Shown here one piece after another: positions 1 through 7,264 of a stretch of DNA of 64,000 nucleotides. The position numbers and the translations under genes are program-made. The stretch lies in IMG/VR virus record IMGVR_UViG_3300020581_000008, positions 33,024 through 97,023 of that record. One strand, 5' to 3'. Positions within the stretch are counted from its first letter, which is position 1. Every line of letters begins with the position of its first letter. Origin of the DNA: a virus. The notes under the pieces were generated by a model. That model ran no database searches. It had not been told where the DNA came from and saw only the letters and a program-made list of their open reading frames with translations.

Positions 1-260
1 TCCTGCGCTTGCGTCTTCCCCCCTGTCCACAACAGCCGCTTGCTGGACACCGCGCCATACTGCTTAACCTTGGCGCGCAGCGCGCGCCCGCACCATTGGC
101 ATTGCTCGAAACCAAACTCTGCATGCGCCGCCTCGACGGCCCACCGCGGCTCGTCGATTAGTTGCTGGAAGTCGCAGACGCAGTGTCCGCTGCGCTGTTC
201 GTGCACGGCGTTTAGAGTGCGCTGAAAGGCGCCTGCGGGCGAGTCTTGCAGTGCGATCAC
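1..260 (-). CDS. Partial zinc-finger-like protein, truncated by window start
   Basis: Reading leftward from a GTG at 260, the frame stays open to base 1 (at least 86 codons, C-terminus missing). The GTG overlaps the TGA of the upstream gene in a GTGA arrangement, which fixes the start and implies translational coupling. The visible protein has a CVC motif and a CQWC motif about 35 residues later, a likely zinc-binding site, followed by a basic stretch. No family is recognised. It is the last visible gene of the minus-strand accessory operon. Confidence 0.6.
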   Translation of the reverse strand, partial: MIALQDSPAGAFQRTLNAVHEQRSGHCVCDFQQLIDEPRWAVEAAHAEFGFEQCQWCGRALRAKVKQYGAVSSKRLLWTGGKTQAQ

Positions 261-775
261 GGCTTAAAGTGCGCGCACGTCCAGTGCTCGAAAACGACAG
301 TGCGGTCGTACTCGGACGACGGGCAGCTGCACGCGCCCCAATCTGCTCCGTGCGCTCCATCTAGGCGTATGTAGTACCGACAGCCACCGCACTGCAAGGT
401 GTAGTCAGGGTGCTCGCCGTGGCGCGGCTTGCAGTTGACTAGGTTGCCGAATGTCTCCGGCCACGCAGGATCAGAATCGCTTGGTGGCACGTTGTCAGGC
501 AGCCTTTCGCGGAGCTTTGCGATCCACCGCGCATGAACATCGTCAACAATGGCAACCGGGCCAAAAGGGAATGCGTGCTGCGCCAACGCCCACGCTAGGC
601 GTATGCCGCCGCGCGGTATTGCTTGTACCGCAGAGAACATTATGCCGCTATCGGCTACGATCTGCGCAAGTGCCGCGATGTCACTGTCCGAAAGCCAATC
701 GCAATCGATTTTCCACCTGAGCGGCCTGCGCGAGGCGGACAGAAAATCGCCGTATTGGAATATATCGCCGCTCAT
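257..775 (-). CDS. Phosphoribosyltransferase-like protein with C-terminal zinc motif
   Basis: A 172-residue protein. The middle resembles a type I phosphoribosyltransferase fold, with an IPRGGIRLA segment and then PVAIVDDV, the position of the PRPP-binding loop, but the usual Thr-Thr-Gly after the acidic pair is replaced by HARW, so catalysis is doubtful. The last 50 residues contain CGGC, then WGACSCP, then a final CAH, a Cys/His layout like DUF3027-type zinc domains. The start overlaps the end of the release-factor-like gene as ATGA. The fold call is from motif memory and is an inference. Confidence 0.55.
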   Translation of the reverse strand: MSGDIFQYGDFLSASRRPLRWKIDCDWLSDSDIAALAQIVADSGIMFSAVQAIPRGGIRLAWALAQHAFPFGPVAIVDDVHARWIAKLRERLPDNVPPSDSDPAWPETFGNLVNCKPRHGEHPDYTLQCGGCRYYIRLDGAHGADWGACSCPSSEYDRTVVFEHWTCAHFKP

Positions 776-1329
776 CGCTTGCTCTTTTCATACTTTGCGA
801 TGATCTCGTGCGCGGCAGCAAGCTCTGCTGCCGAAAGCGGGCGCTGCGGTGGCATTGGCGGCAGATCTGGTGCCTCAGGTTTGCCAGCCGCGATCCAGCC
901 CTGCATAAAGGCGCCGAGATCTCCTGCCAGCACGCCATGCACGTCCTCTGTTTCTATGCCGGTGCGATGGTCCTTGGCGCGCTTGTACGGATCAAGCGTG
1001 TAGGTGCGGATGCCAGCCCTGTCGAGGGCCGCACGAATGTGCTGCGGCACAACGATCTCCACTTCCACAAACGACGTGTGCCGGCGCCGCTGCGGATCGT
1101 ATGGGCTGATACGGCAGAGACTGTGGACGCCCACCTCGCCTGTCAGCAGCTCGTGTGCTGTCTCGTCGCAGATCATCACAAACCAGGAGCCGTCTTCCTT
1201 AAAAATGCCCACCGGGCGCCCCCGTTTGGCGCCCCATCGTTCGTAGGCGGACGCCAGCATATATGCAAAGTCCTCCGTCTCTTTGCCGCCTGCTCCGGGT
1301 GTTACGGAAATGGTGATCTCTTCTTGCAT
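772..1329 (-). CDS. Release factor 2-like protein lacking the GGQ domain
   Basis: A 185-residue protein. Residues 5-95 match domain 2 of bacterial RF2 (PCRF region): PGAGGKETEDFA, ERWGAKRG, GEVGVHSLCR, then SPY at 75-77 where RF2 has the SPF stop-codon-reading tripeptide, then RRHTSF at 82-87. Residues 107-146 match the C-terminal domain 4 (TYTLDPYKRAKDHRTGIET, then VLAGDLGAF). Domain 1 is absent. Domain 3, with the catalytic GGQ that hydrolyses peptidyl-tRNA, is missing and replaced by about ten residues. A good ribosome-binding site (GAGG, 8 bases upstream) supports this start, so the N-terminal absence is real. RF2 binds UGA/UAA in the A site; this version should bind stop codons or RF2 partners without releasing peptide. 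Mechanism is inference. Confidence 0.85.
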   Translation of the reverse strand: MQEEITISVTPGAGGKETEDFAYMLASAYERWGAKRGRPVGIFKEDGSWFVMICDETAHELLTGEVGVHSLCRISPYDPQRRRHTSFVEVEIVVPQHIRAALDRAGIRTYTLDPYKRAKDHRTGIETEDVHGVLAGDLGAFMQGWIAAGKPEAPDLPPMPPQRPLSAAELAAAHEIIAKYEKSKR

Positions 1330-1397
1330 GTTTCAATCCTCAGCAAGCATTTAACTTACGGCCAGCGGTTGACAAAGGGTTATTGGCATGCATTCGA

Positions 1398-2591
1398 TCA
1401 CTGGTCTCCCGCCGGCCGCAGTTTTCTCCATTCTTGCCAGAGGTGCTTGAGCAGCATTTTCTCGGCATACCGTTTCGCGCGGTTGTGGCAGTGGCCTTGC
1501 GAACGGTAGGCGCTTTCCTTGCCCTTGGGGATCTCTAGCGCTGGCGCCACGATTAGCCCAGCGGCTTCCGCTTGCTGTACCCCGTACGCCTTGCGCGCAA
1601 GGTAGATCTCGCGGTATGGCCCCTGCGCCTTGATCATCGCGTCGCCGATTACCCACAGCACCGAGCGGCGGCGTGGCACGTAGCCTGTCGCTACGCCAGC
1701 GACGAGCCGTTGCCGGCCGCCGCCGATGGGATCAAGGCCAACGCCCATGCGGGTCCAGAGCTTTGCCGGATTGGCGTAGCGGTTTAGATCGCCGGCCTCC
1801 GCAATGATTTGCCCGAGGCCGAGTGCGCCGAAGCCCTTTATGTCACGCGCCCACGCGGCCCAGATTGGCAACTGCTCGGCTAACTTGCGCAGTTCCTTTT
1901 CTGGTGCCAGCCGCTCCTGTGCCAGCATGTCGCGGGCGCGCAACAGTGGGGATAGGTGCCGGAGCGCAAGTTGTGCCTCGGCGATAGTCAACTCGCGCGT
2001 GTCGTTCACGATTGCGTTGTAAAGCTCGTTGGCGCGTGCCTTGTTTGTCTTTTTCGGATCGCCCACGAATGCGCGGCAGATCGCATGCACTTGCAGCGTC
2101 AGTTTGTTCGCCGCCTTAATGAAATCGTCACGGCGCCTGTGCGCCTCGATGATCTGTCCGATCAGGAGGGAAATTGCGGAGGGCGGATCGGCACACGCGG
2201 CCTGGGCACCAGCGGGCAATTGGCCTTTCCGCCCTCCGCGTACGGCTTGCTCGCTCGGCATGTCTGATATGGGTGCCAAAGGTGCCTTGGCCTTGCGAGG
2301 TGGGTTAGGGGCCGCGCTCGGCATGCCCTTAGTGGGCGCCATATCTAAGTTGGCCTTGCGTGGCTTGGAAACTCGCGGGTGCGGGGCGTTGGCATTCATT
2401 GCCCGGATATCATGAGCTTGCTGGCCTCCGCCCTGCGCCCGCGTTATTTTAGGTGCCGCGCCGGTTGACATGGCACCAATGGCTGTCAATTGAGGTATGG
2501 TCTTTCGGCGCGGCGAAGCATTAGGCGACGCGGTTGGCAAGTGCGCGTCGGTTGCCGTGCGTTCCGTGGCCTCCCGCGCCGCCCTATTCAT
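1398..2591 (-). CDS. Protein with IS110-type transposase C-terminal domain only
   Basis: A 397-residue protein. The first 140 residues are low-complexity, basic and rich in Pro/Ala. Residues from about 245 to 330 resemble the Transposase_20 domain of IS110 elements: IKGFGALGLGQIIAEAGDL, then NPAKLWTRMGVG, then a basic RRRSVLW stretch. A conserved-looking tail (HNRAKRYAEKMLLKHLW) follows. The N-terminal RuvC-like DEDD domain of IS110 recombinases is absent, and a Gly-rich stretch (IGGGRQ) sits where the catalytic Ser of the C-terminal domain is expected. No terminal repeats are seen, so it is more likely a domesticated nucleic-acid-binding protein than an active element. An AAGGA site lies just upstream of the ATG at 2591, which overlaps the upstream gene by 8 bases. 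Confidence 0.65.
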   Translation of the reverse strand: MNRAAREATERTATDAHLPTASPNASPRRKTIPQLTAIGAMSTGAAPKITRAQGGGQQAHDIRAMNANAPHPRVSKPRKANLDMAPTKGMPSAAPNPPRKAKAPLAPISDMPSEQAVRGGRKGQLPAGAQAACADPPSAISLLIGQIIEAHRRRDDFIKAANKLTLQVHAICRAFVGDPKKTNKARANELYNAIVNDTRELTIAEAQLALRHLSPLLRARDMLAQERLAPEKELRKLAEQLPIWAAWARDIKGFGALGLGQIIAEAGDLNRYANPAKLWTRMGVGLDPIGGGRQRLVAGVATGYVPRRRSVLWVIGDAMIKAQGPYREIYLARKAYGVQQAEAAGLIVAPALEIPKGKESAYRSQGHCHNRAKRYAEKMLLKHLWQEWRKLRPAGDQ

Positions 2592-3156
2592 TTTTCACAT
2601 CCTTGTTCATGCGCTCGATCTCGCGCTCCGGCAGCACCTCGCGGATCGTCTTCTTGTCCTCGCGGTCAACGTGCTTACGTAGGCGCTTGAGAAAGCGGGC
2701 CTCGCGCATGTTGCCGGCGGCCAACGCCTCGCGCGCCTCGATGGCTCTGGTGAGATCGCTATAGCGTGCTTCGCCGAGCTTTACGCCGCCGCCTAGCGTA
2801 AAATCGTTGTACCAGGAAAAGGCAGCCACCGCACGGACGCGCTCTGTTGACTCGCGAGTGTAAGAACCGTTGCCGCTTTCTGTGCGTGCTTGTGTCCTCG
2901 TCTTATGGTTGGTGGTGTAGGCGCAGTTGGCGATGTAACCGCGCACCACCTCGCTCAAAAACTCTTCGCCTACCTGCCGCCACACATCGGGATCGCTAAG
3001 GCGATCGTATAGGTACTGCGCCGCCACCGTCCACCGCTCCTGCGGTGCGGCGCTGTCGGCCGCCTTGTTGGCCTCTTCGGTAAGCGATGCGAGCGTTAGC
3101 GGCTTGCGGCGCCTACGGCCCGGTGCAACTGTAGGTGTTGTCGCGGTCTGTAGCAT
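2584..3156 (-). CDS. Hypothetical protein of the accessory operon
   Basis: A 190-residue protein with no recognised family. The ATG at 3156 is chosen over an upstream in-frame start because GGGAGG lies 5 bases before it and the longer form would overlap the regulator gene. The N-terminus is basic (PGRRRRKPLTLAS), the middle is helical and includes AAQYLYDRLSDPDVW and AFSWYNDFTLGGG, and the C-terminus is a charged helix (VDREDKKTIREVLPEREIE). It probably acts in the cytoplasm. It lies between an XRE regulator and the IS110-like gene. Confidence 0.7.
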   Translation of the reverse strand: MLQTATTPTVAPGRRRRKPLTLASLTEEANKAADSAAPQERWTVAAQYLYDRLSDPDVWRQVGEEFLSEVVRGYIANCAYTTNHKTRTQARTESGNGSYTRESTERVRAVAAFSWYNDFTLGGGVKLGEARYSDLTRAIEAREALAAGNMREARFLKRLRKHVDREDKKTIREVLPEREIERMNKDVKNE

Positions 3157-3179
3157 CAAAGCCTCCCGTCTCTGATGGA

Positions 3180-3419
3180 TTAGGCCATGCCTGTTGCTTC
3201 GAGTATCTGTGCCCACGGTATCTTGAGCGCCGCCGCCACCGGCCGCAAGACTGTGGCCTTTGGCGTTGTGGTGCAGGCCACCTCAATCCACCGCACCGCT
3301 TCCTCTGAGATCGTCTCGTCTGATAGTTGGCTCGCTGCGTCGGCCAGCCCTGCTCGCGTCAGTTTCGCCTCTAAGCGTTTCTCGCGGATCAGCCGGTGCA
3401 GTTTGTCCAAGGCTGTCAT
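3180..3419 (-). CDS. XRE-family HTH regulator
   Basis: A 79-residue protein with the helix pattern of lambda-repressor-type (XRE/Cro) DNA-binding proteins: KLHRLIREKRLEAKLTRAGLADAAS, then EEAVRWIEVA, then VAAALKIPWAQIL. It contains only the DNA-binding domain. GGGAGG lies directly before the ATG. It is the first gene of the minus-strand operon, reads away from the structural genes, and an imperfect dyad overlaps its probable -10 box, so autoregulation is likely. It may control the accessory cassette or the flanking late genes. Confidence 0.75.
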   Translation of the reverse strand: MTALDKLHRLIREKRLEAKLTRAGLADAASQLSDETISEEAVRWIEVACTTTPKATVLRPVAAALKIPWAQILEATGMA

Positions 3420-3439
3420 CCCTCCCTATCTGCCGCAAG

Positions 3440-3463
3440 AGTGTAGCACAGCGGCGCTGCTAC
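3440..3463 (-). promoter_or_regulatory. Putative -10 box and operator of the XRE operon
   Basis: On the minus strand TACACT (3445-3440) lies about 20 bases before the regulator ATG. It overlaps an inverted repeat with arms GTAGCA (3443-3448) and TGCTAC (3458-3463) separated by 9 bases. No convincing -35 hexamer is seen at 17 bases. The overlap fits repression by the adjacent XRE protein; binding is inferred. Confidence 0.4.
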
Positions 3464-3517
3464 TTGCCGCGCCAAAATGACACCCCCAACATATAGGGCA
3501 ATACCACTATGCCAACC

Positions 3518-3539
3518 CCTACGGCCGGAAGCCCGTAGG
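3518..3539 (+). promoter_or_regulatory. Hairpin in the leader of the structural operon
   Basis: CCTACGG (3518-3524) can pair with CCGTAGG (3533-3539) around an 8-base loop in the 212-base divergent region before the scaffold gene. No T-run follows, so it is not an ordinary terminator. It may shape the 5' leader of the late transcript. No clear plus-strand promoter was found here. Confidence 0.35.
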
Positions 3540-3631
3540 CCGCTGGCACCCCACCCCGGCGAGCAGCCTGGATAGGCCAGCACCGATGACGCCGCAGGCG
3601 GAAGCCTAAAGCGCTGAAAGGACACAAGATA

Positions 3632-4405
3632 ATGCCTTGGAAAGTGGACGCAGAGGGAAAAGTAGCATCAGCCGACGGCAAGCCGGTCTTCGTGCACGCG
3701 GACGGCAAAGAGACGGGCTTTGACGGCGATCAGGCGCTGGCCAAGATCAGCTCCCTGCAAGCCGAAAGCAAGATACACCGCGAGGCGAAGGAGGCTGCCG
3801 AGCTGGCGCTGGCACCCTACAAAGCGATCGGCGATCCAGCCGAGGTGACGAGCCTTGTCGAGAAGGCCAAGAAGGTTGAGGCCAAGAAGCTGATCGACGC
3901 GGGCGATGTGGACAAGTACAACGCCGAGCGCGACAGGGGCTGGCAAGAGAAGGTGGACGCCGAGACGAAGCGCGCTACGGCGCTTGAGACGGCCCTGTTC
4001 GAGGAGAAGGTCGGCGCCAAGTTCGGCACCAGCAAGTTTGTAAAAGACAAGCTCATCGTTGCGCCCCTCTCGGCGCGCCAGTTGTTTGGCAGCAACTTCA
4101 AGCTCGAAAACGGCGAGGCAATCGGTTACCTCAACGGCACGAAGATCACCAGCAGAGAAAAGTTCGGCGAGCCGGCAGGCTTTGACGAGGCACTCGAAAT
4201 CATCGTCCAGGCGCACCCCGAAAAGGACAATCTGATGCGCAGCGCGGCCGGCAACGGCAGCGGCGCGCCGCCTTCGCCGCCGCCAGACCGCACAGCCACC
4301 AAGCAGCCAGACATGAGCAAGTTCAAGCCCGAGGAGCGTCTCACGGCGTTCTTCGCCGACAAGATGAAAGACCAACTGCCGCCGCCTGGACCAGGGGCGC
4401 GATAG
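3632..4405 (+). CDS. Capsid scaffolding protein (DUF6651-like)
   Basis: A 257-residue, highly charged, mostly helical protein placed directly before the major capsid gene, the standard place for a scaffold. It has a long Lys/Glu/Ala coiled-coil-like stretch (about 45-125), a central more globular part, and a disordered Pro-rich linker near 215 before a short C-terminal helix (KFKPEERLTAFFADKM), which in scaffolds often contacts the coat protein. The organisation matches DUF6651-type phage proteins. It should guide procapsid assembly and then leave the head. A ribosome-binding site (AAAGGA) precedes the ATG. Confidence 0.75.
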   Translation: MPWKVDAEGKVASADGKPVFVHADGKETGFDGDQALAKISSLQAESKIHREAKEAAELALAPYKAIGDPAEVTSLVEKAKKVEAKKLIDAGDVDKYNAERDRGWQEKVDAETKRATALETALFEEKVGAKFGTSKFVKDKLIVAPLSARQLFGSNFKLENGEAIGYLNGTKITSREKFGEPAGFDEALEIIVQAHPEKDNLMRSAAGNGSGAPPSPPPDRTATKQPDMSKFKPEERLTAFFADKMKDQLPPPGPGAR

Positions 4406-4453
4406 TCAACAGGCCGGCAGCAATCACGCTCTCCGGCGCGGAGGAAAATGTAA

Positions 4454-5383
4454 ATGGCTCTGACACTCATCGAGGCGTCCAAGCTGAATAGCGGCGACGT
4501 GCTCAAGAGCACTGTCATCGAGGCATTCGCACGGGAGAGCGACATCCTCAAGGTGCTGCCCTTTGAAGACATCCAGGGCGGCGGCGTTACGTACAACCGG
4601 GAGAGCACGCTGCCAGGCATTGCGTTCCGCGGCGTCAACGAGTCTTTTACGCCCAGCACCGGCGTCGTGAACCCCCTGACAGACGCACTGTCAATCATCG
4701 GCGGCGAAGTGGACGTGGACCGCTTCATCATCAGGACGCGCGGCGTGGCGGTGCGCGCCAACCACGTCATGATGAAGGTGAAGGCGCTAGCCGCGCAGTT
4801 CACCACCAGCTTCATCAAAGGTGACAGCACCGTCGATCAGCGGCAGTTCGACGGGTTGCAGGTGCGGTTGACCGGCAACCAGCTGATCAGCGCGGGCAGC
4901 GCGGCTGGTGGCGCTGCGCTTTCGCTCTCGGCCGTTGACCAAGCGATCGACCAGTGCTACAGCCCGACGCACATCATCCTGTCCAAGGCGCTGCGGCGCC
5001 GCTTCCAGCAGGCTGCACGCAACGTGAACGTTGGCGGTTATATCACGTGGGAGCCGGACGAGTTTGGTCAGAAGGTGATCAACTACCAGGGGCTGCCGCT
5101 GCTCGTGGCGTACAGCGACAACGGGGGCGACGAGGTGCTGCCTTTCACCGAGGCGGCTGCCTCTGGTGCGGCAACCGCAACCTCTCTCTACGTTGTCAGC
5201 CTCGGCCCCGAGCGCCTCACTGGCATCCAGAACGGCACCATCGACGTGCGTGACCTCGGCGAGTTGCAGGCGAATGCCGTCACGTTCCGTACGCGCGTGG
5301 AATGGTACACCGGCGTTGCGTTCTACCACCCGCGCGCCGCGGTGCGCGTCAACCAGATCGGCAACCTGGCCCTCGTGGCCTAA
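4454..5383 (+). CDS. Major capsid protein
   Basis: A 309-residue protein with the sequence character of HK97-fold coat proteins of the GP7/major-structural type: an N-terminal helix (LTLIEASKLNSGDVLKS), an extended loop (GGGVTYNRESTLPG), a long helix near residues 95-115, the SPTHIILSKALRRRF segment, and a C-terminal GLPLLVAYSDNG followed by a beta-rich end. It forms the icosahedral shell. It follows the scaffold gene by 48 bases and precedes a putative cement protein. Length is normal for the fold. Confidence 0.85.
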   Translation: MALTLIEASKLNSGDVLKSTVIEAFARESDILKVLPFEDIQGGGVTYNRESTLPGIAFRGVNESFTPSTGVVNPLTDALSIIGGEVDVDRFIIRTRGVAVRANHVMMKVKALAAQFTTSFIKGDSTVDQRQFDGLQVRLTGNQLISAGSAAGGAALSLSAVDQAIDQCYSPTHIILSKALRRRFQQAARNVNVGGYITWEPDEFGQKVINYQGLPLLVAYSDNGGDEVLPFTEAAASGAATATSLYVVSLGPERLTGIQNGTIDVRDLGELQANAVTFRTRVEWYTGVAFYHPRAAVRVNQIGNLALVA

Positions 5384-5406
5384 ACAGGAGGCAACAGAAA
5401 AGGGCT

Positions 5407-5892
5407 ATGAGCCGGAACCGCACCTTTACCTACGACTCTGGGCTGCTGCTCAGCGATGGCCTGACGGCACAGACGGCGAGCGGTAACGCGCTGGTCGGCG
5501 GCGCATCGCAGATCCTCAACCTTGGCGGCGGCCCGCCCAGCACCCTCGGCGGCCCGACCGAATACGGCATGTTCGAGGCGTATCTCGTCGTGGACATCAC
5601 GGCGATCGAGATCAACACCTTGTCGCTCTACAAGCTCGGCTGGCAGTTGTCCGACAGCTCGACATTCGCCAGCGGCGTGGTGGAGAAGGCTACCTTCCTC
5701 GTCGGCAATACCACCGCACTGGACGCAGGCGCCAGCACCGGCGTGGGGCGCTATGTCTTCATGGTGGACAACAGCTATCCCGAGGGCACGCTTTACCAGT
5801 ATGCCCGCATCTACCTGACGGCGAGCGGCACCATCACGACCGGCATCGCGTACCGTGCCTTCCTGGCACCGCTGATGGGTGCTGGCGGGTAA
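5407..5892 (+). CDS. Capsid cement/decoration protein (Bbp16-like)
   Basis: A 161-residue beta-rich protein immediately after the major capsid gene. Features such as MSRNRTFTYDSGLLLSDG at the start and a closing RIYLTASGTITTGIAYRAFL are those of the Bbp16 capsid cement family. It probably binds and stabilises the outer shell. The ATG at 5407 is preferred to an earlier in-frame start that would overlap the capsid gene; AGGAGG lies about 16 bases upstream and AAAAGGG closer. Confidence 0.7.
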   Translation: MSRNRTFTYDSGLLLSDGLTAQTASGNALVGGASQILNLGGGPPSTLGGPTEYGMFEAYLVVDITAIEINTLSLYKLGWQLSDSSTFASGVVEKATFLVGNTTALDAGASTGVGRYVFMVDNSYPEGTLYQYARIYLTASGTITTGIAYRAFLAPLMGAGG

Positions 5893-5934
5893 ACCGCAGC
5901 AGGCCGAAACCAAAACGGGGGGAGGGGGTAACGC

Positions 5935-6387
5935 ATGCTGCCTAAGGTTACGCTGTATCACAAGGAAACCGGCGAGGCGATCGAGCGCTTTGGTGTGGAT
6001 GCGCGCGAGATCCTGTCGTCCGGAGAGTGGGGGTTTGAGCCGCCGCCTGGCGTGGTGCCCGCGGCGGCCGCCGTGCAGCCTGTAAGCAGCGCTGGCGACG
6101 AGCCTGTCAAGTCACCGCTGCGCCTGATGCCGGGGCTAACTGCTGCCGGCGAAAAGTTCCTCCACGGCTACGGCGTCGAGACGTTGGAAGAACTTGCCCA
6201 AACGCCGTTGCACAAGCTCCAAGTCCTCCCCGAGTGGAGAGCGCTGGAAATCGAGGACCAGGAGCCGATCGAGGAATACCTGCAAAACGCTGCCAGCAAG
6301 GCCGACACCAAGGCGGCCGTTGCGACCAGCAGCCGGCGCGGCGGCAAGGCAACGCCTGCGCCCGCTGCGCAGCAGCCGGCGGGTTAA
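5935..6387 (+). CDS. Hypothetical protein with helix-hairpin-helix-like segment
   Basis: A 150-residue protein. An N-terminal beta stretch (KVTLYHKETGEAIERFGVDA) is followed by a Pro/Ala linker, a helical segment at about 67-117 (GLTAAGEKFLHGYGVETLEELAQ) that resembles a helix-hairpin-helix/SAM-like fold, and a disordered Ala-rich tail. It sits between the cement protein and a head-tail connector, a position often holding small head proteins. A role in binding DNA at the vertex is possible but unproven. GGGGGAGGGGG precedes the ATG. Confidence 0.65.
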   Translation: MLPKVTLYHKETGEAIERFGVDAREILSSGEWGFEPPPGVVPAAAAVQPVSSAGDEPVKSPLRLMPGLTAAGEKFLHGYGVETLEELAQTPLHKLQVLPEWRALEIEDQEPIEEYLQNAASKADTKAAVATSSRRGGKATPAPAAQQPAG

Positions 6388-6390
6388 CGC

Positions 6391-6909
6391 GTGGCGTTGA
6401 CCCTAGAGGATGGGACCGGAATAGCGAATGCCGACAGCTACGTCGCAAGCGCAACCATCGACACGTATGCAGCAGGCAGCCCCATCGGGCAGTGGTGGCT
6501 GGCGCTCGCCACGCAACTGCTCAAGGACGACTGCGCACGCCAGGCGGCGCGCTACCTCGACAGCGTGTATGCCTCGCCCAACCGCCTCACGGGGCGCCGC
6601 CAATACCCCACGCAGGGGCTCGCGTGGCCACGCGCTTACTGTTTCGACCGTGACTCCGTACCGGTCAACCAAAACTACATCCCGCCGCCATGGGTCACGG
6701 CGCAGATCGAATTGGCTCTCCGCGCTGCGCAGTATGGCAGCACCCTCACGCCCGACCTCACGCGCATCGGCGGTTTCGCGCGGCGAGAGCAGGTTGGTTC
6801 CGTCTCGATCGAATTCATGCCGGGTGCGCCCGCGCAGCGCCAGTACCCATATGTCGAGCAAGTGCTGGCGCCGATCCTCCAGCCGGCAAGCGTACTGATG
6901 AGGGGATAA
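6391..6909 (+). CDS. Head-tail connector (DnaT-like/gp6-type adaptor)
   Basis: A 172-residue protein starting with GTG three bases after the previous stop. The start [16 protein letters not shown] is characteristic of phage proteins usually annotated as DnaT-like ssDNA-binding, now seen as head completion adaptors that sit under the portal. A mid-section [16 protein letters not shown] and a late helical [12 protein letters not shown] follow the same family pattern. It should seal the portal and receive the stopper protein. The weak ribosome-binding site suggests coupling to the gene before. Confidence 0.75.
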   Translation: MALTLEDGTGIANADSYVASATIDTYAAGSPIGQWWLALATQLLKDDCARQAARYLDSVYASPNRLTGRRQYPTQGLAWPRAYCFDRDSVPVNQNYIPPPWVTAQIELALRAAQYGSTLTPDLTRIGGFARREQVGSVSIEFMPGAPAQRQYPYVEQVLAPILQPASVLMRG

Positions 6910-6914
6910 CGGAC

Positions 6915-7250
6915 ATGGCTGCCGTGACACCAGTTGTAGGGCCGCAGGTGTTGCAGGCCGCTGCGGTGGCGAATGGCAACGGCACGCAGTTGGATTGCGG
7001 CGGCTTGTCCAATATCGGCGTCCAAGTTACGGGGATCACAACCGCAACGGTGAACTTCGAGGCCACAATCGACGGCAGCACTTGGTACCCGGTAAGCGCC
7101 CTTGCGCATGCCAGCGCCACACAAGTCACCAGCACGGCAGCAGACGGCCTTTTCCGTGCCGACGTCCGCGGCTTTCTGTCGTTTCGCGCACGGATCAGCG
7201 GTTGGTCCGTTGGCGCCATCACGGTCACGGCAGTAGGGGTCTACGAGTAG
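6915..7250 (+). CDS. Small beta-rich structural protein
   Basis: A 111-residue protein predicted to be almost all beta: alternating hydrophobic strands such as [21 protein letters not shown] and a closing [20 protein letters not shown]. This pattern is common in small decoration or fibre-associated proteins with an immunoglobulin-like or jelly-roll fold. It lies between the connector and the collagen-like fibre gene, so a part in head decoration or fibre anchoring is plausible. No family is recognised with certainty. The ATG at 6915 follows the previous gene by 5 bases. Confidence 0.65.
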   Translation: MAAVTPVVGPQVLQAAAVANGNGTQLDCGGLSNIGVQVTGITTATVNFEATIDGSTWYPVSALAHASATQVTSTAADGLFRADVRGFLSFRARISGWSVGAITVTAVGVYE

Positions 7251-7264
7251 GGCGCGGCGCCGCT

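Noticed and set aside
64-360. Arg-rich minus-strand frame near the window start
   Set aside because: It overlaps two better frames joined by a GTGA junction and has the composition of an out-of-frame shadow.
1398-2591. An intact IS110 insertion element
   Set aside because: No N-terminal DEDD domain, no flanking ends or target duplication, and the gene is embedded in an operon with overlapping neighbours.
3464-3497. Plus-strand promoter TTGCCG...TATAGG before the scaffold gene
   Set aside because: The spacer would be 22 bases, too long for a normal sigma-70 promoter.
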